Shown here one piece after another: positions 25,765 to 34,728 of a DNA stretch of 64,000 nt. Each line of letters starts with the position of its first letter. Position 1 is the stretch's first letter. The notes under the pieces were generated by a model, which was not told where the DNA came from, did no database searches, and saw only the letters and a list, made by a program, of their open reading frames with translations. The translations under genes and the position numbers were made by a program. The stretch spans positions 7,733 to 71,732 of the forward strand of contig CAUJSJ030000094.1 of assembly GCA_963422775.4 (NCBI GenBank). Reading direction: 5' to 3'. The DNA comes from Pelomonas sp963422775. GTDB taxonomy: Bacteria; Pseudomonadota; Gammaproteobacteria; Burkholderiales; Burkholderiaceae_C.

Positions 25765-26967
25765 TCAAAGCTTCAGCAGTGCTTCCAGGTTCACGCGCAG
25801 CTTCAGTTCGGCCGGTGCCAGGCTGGCCGCGATGGCCTGCGCGGCCAGGCGGGTGTCGCGCGGCACGGGGTTGCTCAGCGGGCTGCCGCTCTTGCCGATC
25901 AGCGCGGCCACCAGGGGCTCGTTGGCGCTGAAGCCGCGCTTGAACACGATGCCGATCTCGCCGTTGGCCAGGCGCACGATGCTGCCCGGCGGGTACAGGC
26001 CCACGGTCTTGATGAGGGCGGCGCCGGCCTCGTCGGGCTGCTGGTGTTCGTCGAGGAAGACGGCCCGCGCCGCCGCGGCACCGCTCAATGCCTGGCGGCT
26101 GCGGCGCGGCGACAGGCGGGCACCGAACAGGTCGATGCGGCGCAGCAGGCGCGCGAGCTTTTCCCCCTCGCTGCGGCTGGCGAGCGGGCCCGGCCCGGCC
26201 TCGTGGTGCAGGCGCACGGCCGTCAGCCAGGGCTGGCTGGTGATGCCGACCTGGGCCAGCCGCGCGGCCGCACGGTCGCCGTGGGCCGTCAAGGCCTGGC
26301 GCTGGGCGGCGGTAGCGGCGTCGACCTGGTTGGCCAGGCGGTCATGCGCCGGGCCGGCGCCGTAGTTCATCGTCAGTGCGGCGCCCAGCAGCGCCTCGCG
26401 CAGCGCGGGCGCAAGCTGCAGCTGCTGGGCGACGAGATCGGCCAGCAGCAGCGTCAGCAGCGCGTGGCGCGCGCTGTAGTCGCCGAACTCCTGGCTGCTC
26501 TCGAAAATCAGCAGCATCAGCGTCGCGTCGGGGTGGGCGTGCAGGCGCTTGAGCGCGGCGTCGCGCAGCGCGGCCAGTCGGCCGGTGAAGTCCACCGGCT
26601 CCACCTCGCGCAGCAGCGTGTGGGTGTGCAGCAGCAGGTTGGACCAGGCCTCGCGCGGCCCCAGCTCGACCTTGGCTGCGTTCGGCTGCTCCATGCGGAA
26701 GCTGGAGTCGGCCTTGGCGATGTCGGACAGCGGCACGTCCTGCATGACCAGCGTGTCCAGGCGGTGGGCGCGGGCACGCTGGTACTCCATCGTGTCCTCG
26801 GAGTTCACCCACGCGCCGCCATCGACGAGGCTGCGCACCAGCGGCGAATCGCGCAGCACCTGGCCGCGCGCGAACAGCAGCTTGCCGCTGGCGTCGAAGA
26901 GGTCGTAGGGCAGCGTCATGCCCAGCCGCAGCGTGCGGGCAGGAAGGGGAATGAGGTCAGAGGCCAT
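25765..26967 (-). CDS. Degenerate HD-GYP-like protein
   Basis: 400 residues, cytoplasmic. The N-terminal region (LRLGMTLPYDLFDASGKLLF, then ARGQVL) matches the domain that precedes many HD-GYP c-di-GMP phosphodiesterases. The central helical part keeps the fold (DYSARHALLTLLLADLVAQQ and the later AVRLHHEAGPG). The catalytic HD pair is replaced around LTMNYGAG, and no GYP loop is present, so hydrolysis is unlikely. The C-terminal KTVGLYPPGSIVRLANGEIG is a PilZ/HD-GYP-tail-like beta region. It may be a signal-binding protein rather than an enzyme. The start at MASDLIPLPA was chosen by homology. Confidence 0.75.
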   Translation of the reverse strand: MASDLIPLPARTLRLGMTLPYDLFDASGKLLFARGQVLRDSPLVRSLVDGGAWVNSEDTMEYQRARAHRLDTLVMQDVPLSDIAKADSSFRMEQPNAAKVELGPREAWSNLLLHTHTLLREVEPVDFTGRLAALRDAALKRLHAHPDATLMLLIFESSQEFGDYSARHALLTLLLADLVAQQLQLAPALREALLGAALTMNYGAGPAHDRLANQVDAATAAQRQALTAHGDRAAARLAQVGITSQPWLTAVRLHHEAGPGPLASRSEGEKLARLLRRIDLFGARLSPRRSRQALSGAAAARAVFLDEHQQPDEAGAALIKTVGLYPPGSIVRLANGEIGIVFKRGFSANEPLVAALIGKSGSPLSNPVPRDTRLAAQAIAASLAPAELKLRVNLEALLKL

Positions 26968-27029
26968 GGATCCATCGATTGTTCGGCAGGAACAAGCCAA
27001 GCTTGAGCGGCGGCGAAGGACCGGCTGCG

Positions 27030-27035
27030 TAGAAT
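27030..27035 (+). promoter_or_regulatory. Probable -10 element for the metH riboswitch transcript
   Basis: TAGAAT at 27030-27035 would start transcription near 27042, just ahead of the SAH aptamer at 27047. No convincing -35 is visible at 16-18 bp spacing; a TTGAGC at 27003 is too far away. Confidence 0.35.
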
Positions 27036-27046
27036 TCCCGTCTCAT

Positions 27047-27101
27047 CCGAGGAGCGCTGCGAGGTTTTCCCCAGGCTCGGATTGTTTTCCAACGGCGCTC
27101 A
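27047..27101 (+). promoter_or_regulatory. S-adenosylhomocysteine (SAH) riboswitch
   Basis: The conserved SAH aptamer blocks are present in order: CCGAGGAGCGCTGCGA (27047-27062), AGGCTCGG (27073-27080) and AACGGCGCTCA (27091-27101). CCGAG pairs with CTCGG (27076-27080) as P1. GAGCGC (27052-27057) pairs with GCGCTC (27095-27100) to close the pseudoknot. In this family SAH binding turns expression on. It lies 27 bp upstream of the metH start, so its switch probably acts on transcription or ribosome access there, using methyl-cycle waste to raise methionine recycling. Confidence 0.88.
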
Positions 27102-27127
27102 TCGATCTCCCGCGTGGACCGCCATCG

Positions 27128-29839
27128 ATGACCCTCTCGCCGCCTCCCCTCAAGCTCTCAGGCCTGGAACCCGTCGCCATCGACGCCGGCAGCCTGTTCG
27201 TCAACATCGGCGAGCGCACCAACGTCACCGGCTCCAAGGCCTTCGCCCGCATGATCCTGGCCGGCCAGTTCGAGCAGGCGCTGGCCGTGGCGCGCCAGCA
27301 GGTCGAGAACGGCGCCCAGGTCATCGACATCAACATGGACGAGGCCATGCTGGACAGCCAGGCGGCCATGGTGCGCTTCCTGAACCTGATCGCCGGCGAG
27401 CCCGAGATCGCGCGCGTGCCGATCATGATCGACAGCTCGAAGTGGAGCGTCATCGAGGCCGGCCTGAAGTGCATCCAGGGCAAGGGCATCGTCAACTCCA
27501 TCAGCCTCAAGGAAGGCGAGGACGAGTTCCGCCGCCAGGCCCGGCTGGTGCGCCGCTACGGCGCCGCGGCCGTGGTGATGGCCTTCGATGAAAAGGGCCA
27601 GGCCGACACCTTCGCGCGCAAGACCGAGATCTGCGCCCGGGCCTACCGCATCCTTGTCGACGAGGTGGGTTTCCCGGCCGAGGACATCATCTTCGACCCC
27701 AACATCTTCGCGATCGCCACGGGCATCGAGGAGCACGACAACTACGCGGTGGACTTCATCGAGGCCACGCGCTGGATCAAGGCCAACCTGCCCGGCGCCA
27801 AGGTGTCGGGCGGCGTGTCCAACGTGTCGTTCAGCTTCCGCGGCAACGAGCCGGTGCGCGAAGCCATCCACACCGTGTTCCTGTTCCACGCCATCCAGGC
27901 GGGCATGGACATGGGCATCGTCAACGCCGGCATGGTGGGCGTGTATGACGACCTCGACGCCGAGCTGCGCGAGCGCGTGGAAGACGTGGTGCTGAATCGC
28001 CGCGCCGATGCCGGCGAGCGCCTGATCGAGATCGCTGACCGTGCCAAGAGCGCCGGCAAGGACGACTCGGCCCGCCTGGCCTGGCGTGCAGGCGACGTGC
28101 ACCAGCGGCTGTCGCACGCGCTGGTGCACGGCATCACCGACTTCATCACCGAGGACACGGAGGAAGCCTGGCAGGCCATCCTGGCCGGCGGCGGCCGGCC
28201 GCTGCACGTCATCGAGGGGCCGCTGATGGCCGGCATGAACGTCGTCGGCGACCTGTTCGGCGCGGGCAAGATGTTCCTGCCGCAGGTCGTCAAGAGTGCG
28301 CGCGTGATGAAGTCCGCGGTCGCCCACCTGCTGCCCTACATCGAGGAAGAAAAGCGCCTGCTCATCGAGGGCGGCGGCGACGCCAAGCCCAAGGGCAAGA
28401 TCGTCATCGCCACGGTCAAGGGCGACGTGCATGACATCGGCAAGAACATCGTCACGGTGGTCCTGCAGTGCAACAACTACGAAGTCGTCAACATGGGCGT
28501 CATGGTGCCGGCCCAGGACATCCTGCGAAAAGCCAAGGAAGAGGGCGCGGACATCATCGGCCTGTCCGGCCTCATCACGCCCAGCCTGGAAGAGATGCAG
28601 CACGTGGCCGCCGAGATGCAGCGCGACGAGTACTTCAGCAGCCGCCACATGCCGCTCTTGATCGGCGGCGCGACGACCAGCCGCGTGCACACCGCCGTCA
28701 AGATCTCGCCGCACTACGACGGCCCGGTCGTCTACGTGCCCGACGCGTCGCGCGCCGTCGGCGTGTGCACCGAGCTGCTCAGCGATGACCGCGCAGCGGC
28801 CTACATCGCCGACCTGAAGGCCGACATCGAGAAGACCCGCCAGCTGCACGCCAGCAAGAAGCAGACGCCGCTGGTCACGCTCGCCGCCGCGCGCGCCAAC
28901 AAGGCCCAGCTGGACCTGACCCGCGTCGCGCCGCCGCCGAAGTTCACCGGCCGGCGCGTGCTGAAGAACCTCGACCTCGCCGAGCTGGCGCGCTACATCG
29001 ACTGGGGGCCCTACTTCCAGACCTGGGACCTGGCCGGACCGTATCCCGCCATCCTCGACGACGCGGTGGTGGGCACCGAGGCGCGCAAGGTGTTTGCCGA
29101 CGCGCAGGCCATGCTGAAGAAGATCATCGACGGCCGCTGGCTGCAGGCTCACGCCGTGTTCGGCCTCTACCCGGCCGCGCGCATCGACGAGGACGACATC
29201 GCGATCTTCAACGACGAGCAGCGCAGCAAGCGGCTGATGACCTGGCACGGCCTGCGCATGCAGTCCGAGCGGCCGGTGGTGGACGGCGTGAAAAGGCCCA
29301 ACCGCTGCCTGTCCGACTTCGTCGCCGAGGAGGGCGACCACATCGGCCTGTTCGCCGTGACGGCCGGGTTGGGCGTGGACAAGAAGGAGGCCGACTTCCT
29401 CGCGACGCACGACGACTACTCGGCCATCATGTTCAAGGCCCTGGCCGACCGGCTGGCCGAGGCCGCCGCGGAATGGCTGCATGCGCGCGTGCGCCGGGAG
29501 TTCTGGGGCTATGCGCAGGATGAAGGCCTGTCCAACGAAGAGTTGATCGCCGAAAAGTACGCCGGCATCCGTCCCGCGCCCGGCTACCCGGCCTGCCCGG
29601 ATCACCTGTCCAAGCGCGATCTCTTCCGCGTGCTCGCGCCAGACGAGATCGGCATGGGCCTGACCGACAGCATGGCCATGACACCAGCGGCCAGCGTCAG
29701 CGGCTTCTACCTGGCCCACCCCGACGCGACCTACTTCAACGTCGGCCGCATCGGTGACGACCAGGTCGCCGACTGGGCCACGCGCTGCGAACTGAGCGAT
29801 GCGGACGCGCGCCGCGCGCTCGCGCCGCTGTTGGGTTAG
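27128..29839 (+). CDS. metH: Cobalamin-dependent methionine synthase, C-terminal protein of a split MetH
   Basis: 903 residues. It contains the methyltetrahydrofolate-binding domain (GERTNVTGSKAF near residue 28), the B12 cap and binding domains with cobalt-ligand His in DVHDIGKNIV (H435), and the C-terminal reactivation domain with the AdoMet motif RPAPGYPACPDH near 814. The homocysteine/zinc module of about 325 residues that starts E. coli MetH is absent, so another protein must supply it, as is usual in Burkholderiales. The partner gene is not in the window. The start at MTLSPPPLKL leaves the riboswitch in the 5' UTR; no strong ribosome site is visible. Confidence 0.95.
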   Translation: MTLSPPPLKLSGLEPVAIDAGSLFVNIGERTNVTGSKAFARMILAGQFEQALAVARQQVENGAQVIDINMDEAMLDSQAAMVRFLNLIAGEPEIARVPIMIDSSKWSVIEAGLKCIQGKGIVNSISLKEGEDEFRRQARLVRRYGAAAVVMAFDEKGQADTFARKTEICARAYRILVDEVGFPAEDIIFDPNIFAIATGIEEHDNYAVDFIEATRWIKANLPGAKVSGGVSNVSFSFRGNEPVREAIHTVFLFHAIQAGMDMGIVNAGMVGVYDDLDAELRERVEDVVLNRRADAGERLIEIADRAKSAGKDDSARLAWRAGDVHQRLSHALVHGITDFITEDTEEAWQAILAGGGRPLHVIEGPLMAGMNVVGDLFGAGKMFLPQVVKSARVMKSAVAHLLPYIEEEKRLLIEGGGDAKPKGKIVIATVKGDVHDIGKNIVTVVLQCNNYEVVNMGVMVPAQDILRKAKEEGADIIGLSGLITPSLEEMQHVAAEMQRDEYFSSRHMPLLIGGATTSRVHTAVKISPHYDGPVVYVPDASRAVGVCTELLSDDRAAAYIADLKADIEKTRQLHASKKQTPLVTLAAARANKAQLDLTRVAPPPKFTGRRVLKNLDLAELARYIDWGPYFQTWDLAGPYPAILDDAVVGTEARKVFADAQAMLKKIIDGRWLQAHAVFGLYPAARIDEDDIAIFNDEQRSKRLMTWHGLRMQSERPVVDGVKRPNRCLSDFVAEEGDHIGLFAVTAGLGVDKKEADFLATHDDYSAIMFKALADRLAEAAAEWLHARVRREFWGYAQDEGLSNEELIAEKYAGIRPAPGYPACPDHLSKRDLFRVLAPDEIGMGLTDSMAMTPAASVSGFYLAHPDATYFNVGRIGDDQVADWATRCELSDADARRALAPLLG

Positions 29840-29927
29840 GCCTGCGGGCTGAAGCGGCCGCGTCCTACAGGGCGGGCCGCGCGGCGGCGCCATGCTGGCG
29901 GGCATCTCGCAACACATTGGACGCCCC

Positions 29928-30497
29928 ATGTCGACCCCCACACTTCCCGCCAAGTCCACCCAGATCGTCGCTGCCGTGGCCGTCGTGATCGCGTTGCTGG
30001 GCGCCGCCTACGCGGTGGGTCGTTCGCGGGGCGATGAACCGGTTGCCGAAGCGGTGCCTCAGGTCGCCGCGCAGCGCGTGGCCAGCGCCGAAGCAGCGCG
30101 CGAGGCGGTGCGTGACGTGCGGCCGGCCCCCGTTGTCGAAAGCCCGGCGCAGCCGCCGGCACTGTGCGACAGCTGCGGCCGCGTGACGGACGTGCACGCC
30201 GAGACGCGCCGCGGCAAGGGCAGCGGCGTGGGCGCGGTGGGTGGCGCTGTGGTGGGCGGCCTGCTGGGCAACATGGTGGGCGGCGGAACTGGCAAGAAGC
30301 TGGCCACGGTGGCCGGTGCTGTCGGTGGCGGCTATGCCGGCAACGAGATTGAGAAGAACCAGAAGACCTACACCGTCTGGGTGGTGCAGGTGAAGGAAGC
30401 CGACGGCCGCACGCGCCGTTTTGAGCGCAATGCCGACCCCGGCCTGCGCATCGGCGACGAAGTTCGCCTCACCGACAACGGCTTCGTGCGCGGCTGA
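29928..30497 (+). CDS. Membrane-anchored glycine-zipper 2TM protein
   Basis: 189 residues. One N-terminal hydrophobic anchor (IVAAVAVVIALLGAAYAVG) is followed by an Ala/Pro-rich periplasmic spacer, a CxxC (ALCDSCG), and the glycine zipper GAVGGAVVGGLLGNMVGGGT of the Rick_17kDa/2TM family. A C-terminal domain (TYTVWVVQVKEADGRTRRFE) resembles SlyB/PcpB tails. These proteins sit in the envelope and may stabilise the outer membrane. It is a paralogue of the next gene. An ATG 36 bp upstream (29892) is an alternative start. Confidence 0.85.
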   Translation: MSTPTLPAKSTQIVAAVAVVIALLGAAYAVGRSRGDEPVAEAVPQVAAQRVASAEAAREAVRDVRPAPVVESPAQPPALCDSCGRVTDVHAETRRGKGSGVGAVGGAVVGGLLGNMVGGGTGKKLATVAGAVGGGYAGNEIEKNQKTYTVWVVQVKEADGRTRRFERNADPGLRIGDEVRLTDNGFVRG

Positions 30498-30523
30498 CGC
30501 GACGTGAGCCAGGAGTTGATGCC

Positions 30524-30967
30524 ATGAAGCTCATCGCCACTGCGGTGCTGGCCGCTGCCATTTCCGTTGCTTACGCCCAGCCGAGCTCGGAGTCCGTGGT
30601 GCGGGCGCCTACCGCCAAGCAGCTGCAGCGCTTGTGCGACGGCTGCGCCTGGGTGCAGGCAGTCCGCACCGAGCAGCGCGAGGGCAAGGGCAGCGGCCTG
30701 GGTGCCGTGGGTGGTGCCGTGGTGGGTGGCCTGCTGGGCAACCAGATCGGCGGCGGCACGGGCAAGAAGCTCGCCACCGTCGGCGGGGCCGTGGCCGGTG
30801 GCGTGGCCGGCAACGCTGTCGAGAAGAACTCCAAGACGCGCACCGTCTGGATCGTGCAGCTCGTCAACCGCGACGGCTCGCAGCGCAGCGTCGAGCAGGG
30901 CGACGACCCGCATCTGCGCCCCGGCGACAAGGTCGTCGAGCGCGACGGTCAGCTCACCCGCCGCTAG
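30524..30967 (+). CDS. Exported glycine-zipper 2TM protein
   Basis: 147 residues with a signal peptide (MKLIATAVLAAAISVAYA). It has the same layout as the preceding gene: CxxC (LCDGCAW), zipper GAVGGAVVGGLLGNQIGGGT and tail VWIVQLVNRDGSQRSVEQG. It differs in having a cleavable signal rather than an anchor. The 26-bp gap and close similarity mark a tandem duplication. Its last 14 bp overlap the end of the convergent comM gene. Confidence 0.87.
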   Translation: MKLIATAVLAAAISVAYAQPSSESVVRAPTAKQLQRLCDGCAWVQAVRTEQREGKGSGLGAVGGAVVGGLLGNQIGGGTGKKLATVGGAVAGGVAGNAVEKNSKTRTVWIVQLVNRDGSQRSVEQGDDPHLRPGDKVVERDGQLTRR

Positions 30968-32483
30968 ACCCGGGCAGGCCGCGCCGAAGCTGGATGGCCT
31001 CGGCCACATGGGCTGGCGCGATCACGTCGGCACCGGCCAGGTCCGCCACCGTGCGGGCCACGCGCAACACGCGATGAAAGCTGCGCGCTGACCAGCCCAG
31101 CTTCTCCGCCGAGCGGTCCAGCAAAGCCTTGGCCGCCGGCTCCAGCACGGCATGCGTGGCCAGGTCCTGGGCCTGCAGCAGCGCGTTGGACACGCCTTGC
31201 CGCGCGATGGCGCGGGCCCGCGCCGCCGCCACGCGCTCGGCCACCACGGCGCTGCTTTCGCCCGGCGCCAGGTCCTGCAACTCGCGCGGCGGGATCACCG
31301 GCACCTCGATGAGCAGGTCCAGCCGGTCCAGGAACGGGCCGCTGAGCCGGCCCTGGTAGCGCGCCACCTGGTCGGGCGAGCAGCGGCAGGCCTTGAGTGG
31401 ATTGCCGAGGTGGCCGCAGGGGCAGGGGTTCATCGCCGCAACCAGCTGGAAGCGCGCCGGGAATTCGGCCTGGCGGGCGGCGCGCGAAATCAGGATGCGG
31501 CCGGTCTCCAGCGGTTCGCGCAAAGCTTCCAACGCGGCGCGGGGAAACTCGGGCAATTCATCAAGGAACAAGACCCCGTGCTGGGCCAGCGAGATTTCTC
31601 CCGGCCGCGGCGGTGAGCCACCGCCCACCAGCGCCACGCTGGACGCCGAGTGGTGCGGCGAACGCATCGGCCGTTGGCCCCAGCGCGCGATGTCGAACTG
31701 CCCGGCCAGGCTCAGCACGGCGGCGGACTCCAGCGCGGCTTCATCGTCCAGCGGCGGCAGCAGCCCGGCCAGGCGCTGGGCCAGCATGGACTTGCCTGTC
31801 CCCGGCGGGCCGGCCATCAGCAGCGAGTGGCCGCCCGCTGCGGCGATCTCCAAAGCGCGTTTCGGCCCGGCCTGGCCCTTGATGTCGGCGAGGTCGGGCA
31901 GACCGCCCTGGCGCTCGCGCGGTAACGCGGCCGCCCGGGGCAGGGCCTCGCCTTCGGGCTGCAGCGCGGCGACGACGTCGAGCAGATGTTTGGCCTGCCG
32001 CACCACGAGGCCGTCGACGAGGGCCGCCTCGGCCGCACTGGCCTCGGGCAGCAGCAGCTCGCGCCGGATCTGACCCATTGCACCATCCTGGCGCAGCGCC
32101 AGGGCCATCGCCAGGGCGCCGCGCACCGGGCGCAATTCGCCGGCCAGCGACAGCTCGCCGGCGCATTCGAAGCGCGCCAGCTGGGCCGCGTCGATCTGGC
32201 CATTCGCGGCGAGCAGGCCCAGCGCCATCGGCAGGTCGAAGCGGCCGCCTTCCTTGGGCAGGTCGGCCGGGGCCAAGTTCACAGTGATTCTCTTGTTCGT
32301 CGGGAAGGCCAGCCCGCTGTTCTGCAGCGCCGCGCGCACGCGCTCGCGAGCTTCCTTGACCTCGGTGTCCGCGAGGCCGACGACGGTGAACGAGGGCAGG
32401 CCGTTGGCGAGGTGGACTTCGACCGTGACCGGCGCGGCGGCGAGGCCGTCGAGGGCGCGGCTGTGGACGGTGGCGAGGCTCAT
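30954..32483 (-). CDS. comM: YifB/ComM family AAA+ ATPase (Mg-chelatase-like)
   Basis: 509 residues of normal family length. An N-terminal Lon-protease-like S5 domain (TVEVHLANGLPSFTVVGLAD) precedes the AAA+ core with Walker A MAGPPGTGKSMLAQRL and Walker B GVLFLDELPEF. The C-terminal Mg_chelatase_C domain contains YQGRLSGPFLDRLDLLIEVP and an arginine-rich helix. ComM is a hexameric helicase that promotes branch migration during natural transformation. It is encoded opposite to, and overlaps by 14 bp, the glycine-zipper gene. Confidence 0.95.
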   Translation of the reverse strand: MSLATVHSRALDGLAAAPVTVEVHLANGLPSFTVVGLADTEVKEARERVRAALQNSGLAFPTNKRITVNLAPADLPKEGGRFDLPMALGLLAANGQIDAAQLARFECAGELSLAGELRPVRGALAMALALRQDGAMGQIRRELLLPEASAAEAALVDGLVVRQAKHLLDVVAALQPEGEALPRAAALPRERQGGLPDLADIKGQAGPKRALEIAAAGGHSLLMAGPPGTGKSMLAQRLAGLLPPLDDEAALESAAVLSLAGQFDIARWGQRPMRSPHHSASSVALVGGGSPPRPGEISLAQHGVLFLDELPEFPRAALEALREPLETGRILISRAARQAEFPARFQLVAAMNPCPCGHLGNPLKACRCSPDQVARYQGRLSGPFLDRLDLLIEVPVIPPRELQDLAPGESSAVVAERVAAARARAIARQGVSNALLQAQDLATHAVLEPAAKALLDRSAEKLGWSARSFHRVLRVARTVADLAGADVIAPAHVAEAIQLRRGLPGSSGG

Positions 32484-32490
32484 TCAGCGG

Positions 32491-33999
32491 TCAATACGTC
32501 GGGAAGGTGGAGAGCTGGGTGGCCAGCACGAAGCGCGTCCAGGCGCGCCGGTTCTGCATCGCGCCGATGCAGCCCATGGCTTGCGGGTTGCCGTTGACGC
32601 AGGCCGTCCAGCGCAGGTCGACCTCCTGGTTGATCGTCGCGACGCCGAGGAAGTGGCCGGAGCGGGCCAGCAGCGTTTCGAACACATGGCCCTGGGGCAC
32701 CTGATCGCCGTAGAACTGCGGTGCCCGCTTGTACAGCGAGAAGCCCTTGCGCGCGAACACCAGCCCGCTGGCCAGCGCCTGCGAGCCGGGCATGGGCTGG
32801 CCCGTCATCGGGTTCATCGTCATCGTGGTCAGTGTTCCGTCGAACTGGCTGACCATGTAGCGCGGCAGCCGCGGCGCCTGGATGGCGTTCTCGAACTCCA
32901 TCGTGCGGCCGTTGGCTTCGATGAAGTTGAAGGCGCTGGCCGACCAGATCAGTTGCTGCAGGTTGCCGTCGCCCGAGCGGGCGACGCAGGCGGCGCCTTC
33001 CTGCTTGAGCGTGGCGTCGGCGGGCACCAGCGCGGTCGCACCGCTGGGCGTGTGCACCCAGACGCGGAACTTCTCGCCCGCCAGCGTGGCGAGGGTGTCG
33101 CCGGAGATGCTGATCAGGTAGAGCACGCGCTGCATGTCGTCGGCGCTGCGCATCAGCTCGCCGAACGGGCGCAGGCCGGAGTCGGTGAACTCCAGCACGC
33201 CGCAGCGCAGCTTGCGCCCCTGCTGCCGCGCGGCGAGCAGCGCCGACAGGTCCGGCAGAGAGTAGTAGGTGCTGGCCACGCGCACGGCGCGATCCGTCGG
33301 CTCGGTCGAGTCCAGCAGGCGCCGCACGCCGTCGCCCGGCCAACCCCAGCTGGCCGGCGCGGCGCCGGCCTTCAGGCCGCCCGCCACGACGCCGATGACT
33401 TCGCCGCTGGCGTTGACGATGGGCCCGCCGCTCATGCCCGGCTGCAACGCGACGTTGAAGCGCAACACCTCGCGCTCGATCGCGATCGGGCTGCCGCTGG
33501 CGCGCAATTCGTCGGCGGCGGCGGGCGGCAGGATGTCGGTCAGCCGCGTGGCACCGGTCGAGAAGCGCACCTCCTGGTCGCCCGCCGTCGGCATGCCCAG
33601 CGCATAGCCGAAGCCGGCGAAGACCTGGTCCTGCACCGGCCGGCCTGCGGCCAGGCGCAGCGTCGGCACCACGGGTGGCGTGTCGATCTGCAAGAGGCTC
33701 AGGTCACCGGCGGCCAGCACGCGCACGATGCGGGCCTCGCGCCTGCGCGGCGCGGGCGGCTTGATGGCCTCGTAGCTGACTTGCACCGTCCTGCAGCCAC
33801 CAACGACATGGTGGGCCGTGACGATGCGCCCCGGCGCTTCGAGCGCGAAGCCGCTGCCGCTGCGTGAGACGCCGTCGGCGCAGTCGCTGGCCGTCACCTG
33901 CACGAGCGAGCGCAGCACCTGCTGGCGCAACTCGAAGCTGGGCGCCTGGGCCCAGGCCGAGCTGGCGCCAAGCAGCGCGAGCGCGGCGGCAAGCTTCAT
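32491..33999 (-). CDS. Exported trypsin-like serine protease
   Basis: 502 residues with a signal peptide (MKLAAALALLGASSAWA). The N-terminal trypsin-like domain has the triad in order: His in IVTAHHVVGG (H63/H64), Asp in AAGDLSLLQID (D99) and Ser in QPGMSGGPI (S190). About 270 further residues form an uncharacterised C-terminal region with a Met/Pro-rich stretch (TTMTMNPMTGQPMPGS). No PDZ domain is evident, so it is not a standard DegP/HtrA. The start overlaps the stop of the upstream membrane-protein gene by 4 bp, pointing to a shared envelope function. Confidence 0.86.
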   Translation of the reverse strand: MKLAAALALLGASSAWAQAPSFELRQQVLRSLVQVTASDCADGVSRSGSGFALEAPGRIVTAHHVVGGCRTVQVSYEAIKPPAPRRREARIVRVLAAGDLSLLQIDTPPVVPTLRLAAGRPVQDQVFAGFGYALGMPTAGDQEVRFSTGATRLTDILPPAAADELRASGSPIAIEREVLRFNVALQPGMSGGPIVNASGEVIGVVAGGLKAGAAPASWGWPGDGVRRLLDSTEPTDRAVRVASTYYSLPDLSALLAARQQGRKLRCGVLEFTDSGLRPFGELMRSADDMQRVLYLISISGDTLATLAGEKFRVWVHTPSGATALVPADATLKQEGAACVARSGDGNLQQLIWSASAFNFIEANGRTMEFENAIQAPRLPRYMVSQFDGTLTTMTMNPMTGQPMPGSQALASGLVFARKGFSLYKRAPQFYGDQVPQGHVFETLLARSGHFLGVATINQEVDLRWTACVNGNPQAMGCIGAMQNRRAWTRFVLATQLSTFPTY

Positions 34000-34652
34000 G
34001 GCGCGCACAGGTACAGCGGCGCCGCCCGCAGCGCGCTCGCGCGCTCGCCTTCGGGCAGGGCCTGGATGGCGCGGCCGGCGCGCTGGGCCGCGTCGCCGCC
34101 GGCCTTCAGCTGCAGCAGCAGGTCGGCCGGCGCGGCGTTCTCGGCGACGAGGCGGCGCAACGGGCCGCAGAAAGTCGCCGGCTCGGCATACAGAAGCGGC
34201 AGCGCTGCGGCAACGGCCAGCTTGGCGGCCTCGCCGTCCTTGCCGGCCGCCTGGGTGCCGGCGGGCAGCAGGCCGAAGCGCAGGAAGCGCAGCATCTGCT
34301 TCTGCTCGGCAGGGTCGGTGATCTCGACCTCGGCGAGCTGGCGGCGCAGCTCCGCCACGTCGGGCGCCAGCCAGCGCGTGCGCAGCTGCAGGCCCAGCAG
34401 CACGGCGATGGCCGCGGCGAGCGCGAAGGCGGTCAGCCGGTGGGCGCCGGCCCGGGACAAACCCAGGGGCAGCTTGTCAGACAACCCGAACATGGCGGCC
34501 AGCAGCGCCACCAACCCGGTGACGACGGCCGACACGACCGGCGAGGCCGACAGCCCCGTGAGCAGGCCCAGCAGCAGGCCGAGGGCGGCGCCGGCGGCCC
34601 AGTCGATGGCGGACGGCGCGGGCGCGGGCGTGGCGGGGGTCTGGTCCGGCAT
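33996..34652 (-). CDS. Membrane protein of unknown function coupled to a periplasmic protease
   Basis: 218 residues. Two close hydrophobic stretches (WAAGAALGLLLGLLTGLSA and VVSAVVTGLVALLAAMFGL) and a third (AFALAAAIAVLLGLQL) anchor it in the inner membrane. The C-terminal 115 residues are helical and probably periplasmic, with two Cys (ATFCGPLRR and YLCAP). I recognise no family. It is translationally coupled (ATGA) to the trypsin-like protease, so it may tether, sense for, or be cleaved by that enzyme; this is inferred from context only. Confidence 0.7.
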   Translation of the reverse strand: MPDQTPATPAPAPSAIDWAAGAALGLLLGLLTGLSASPVVSAVVTGLVALLAAMFGLSDKLPLGLSRAGAHRLTAFALAAAIAVLLGLQLRTRWLAPDVAELRRQLAEVEITDPAEQKQMLRFLRFGLLPAGTQAAGKDGEAAKLAVAAALPLLYAEPATFCGPLRRLVAENAAPADLLLQLKAGGDAAQRAGRAIQALPEGERASALRAAPLYLCAP

Positions 34653-34728
34653 CGAGGGTCCCTCAGGGTGGCGAGTCAGTCTAGCCGCGGGGCTTGAACG
34701 AGGCGGCCCGGGGCTTTACCCGATGAAC

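Noticed and set aside
27158..29959. A 933-codon minus-strand frame opposite metH
   Set aside because: metH is unmistakable on the plus strand; the antisense frame is a codon-bias shadow.
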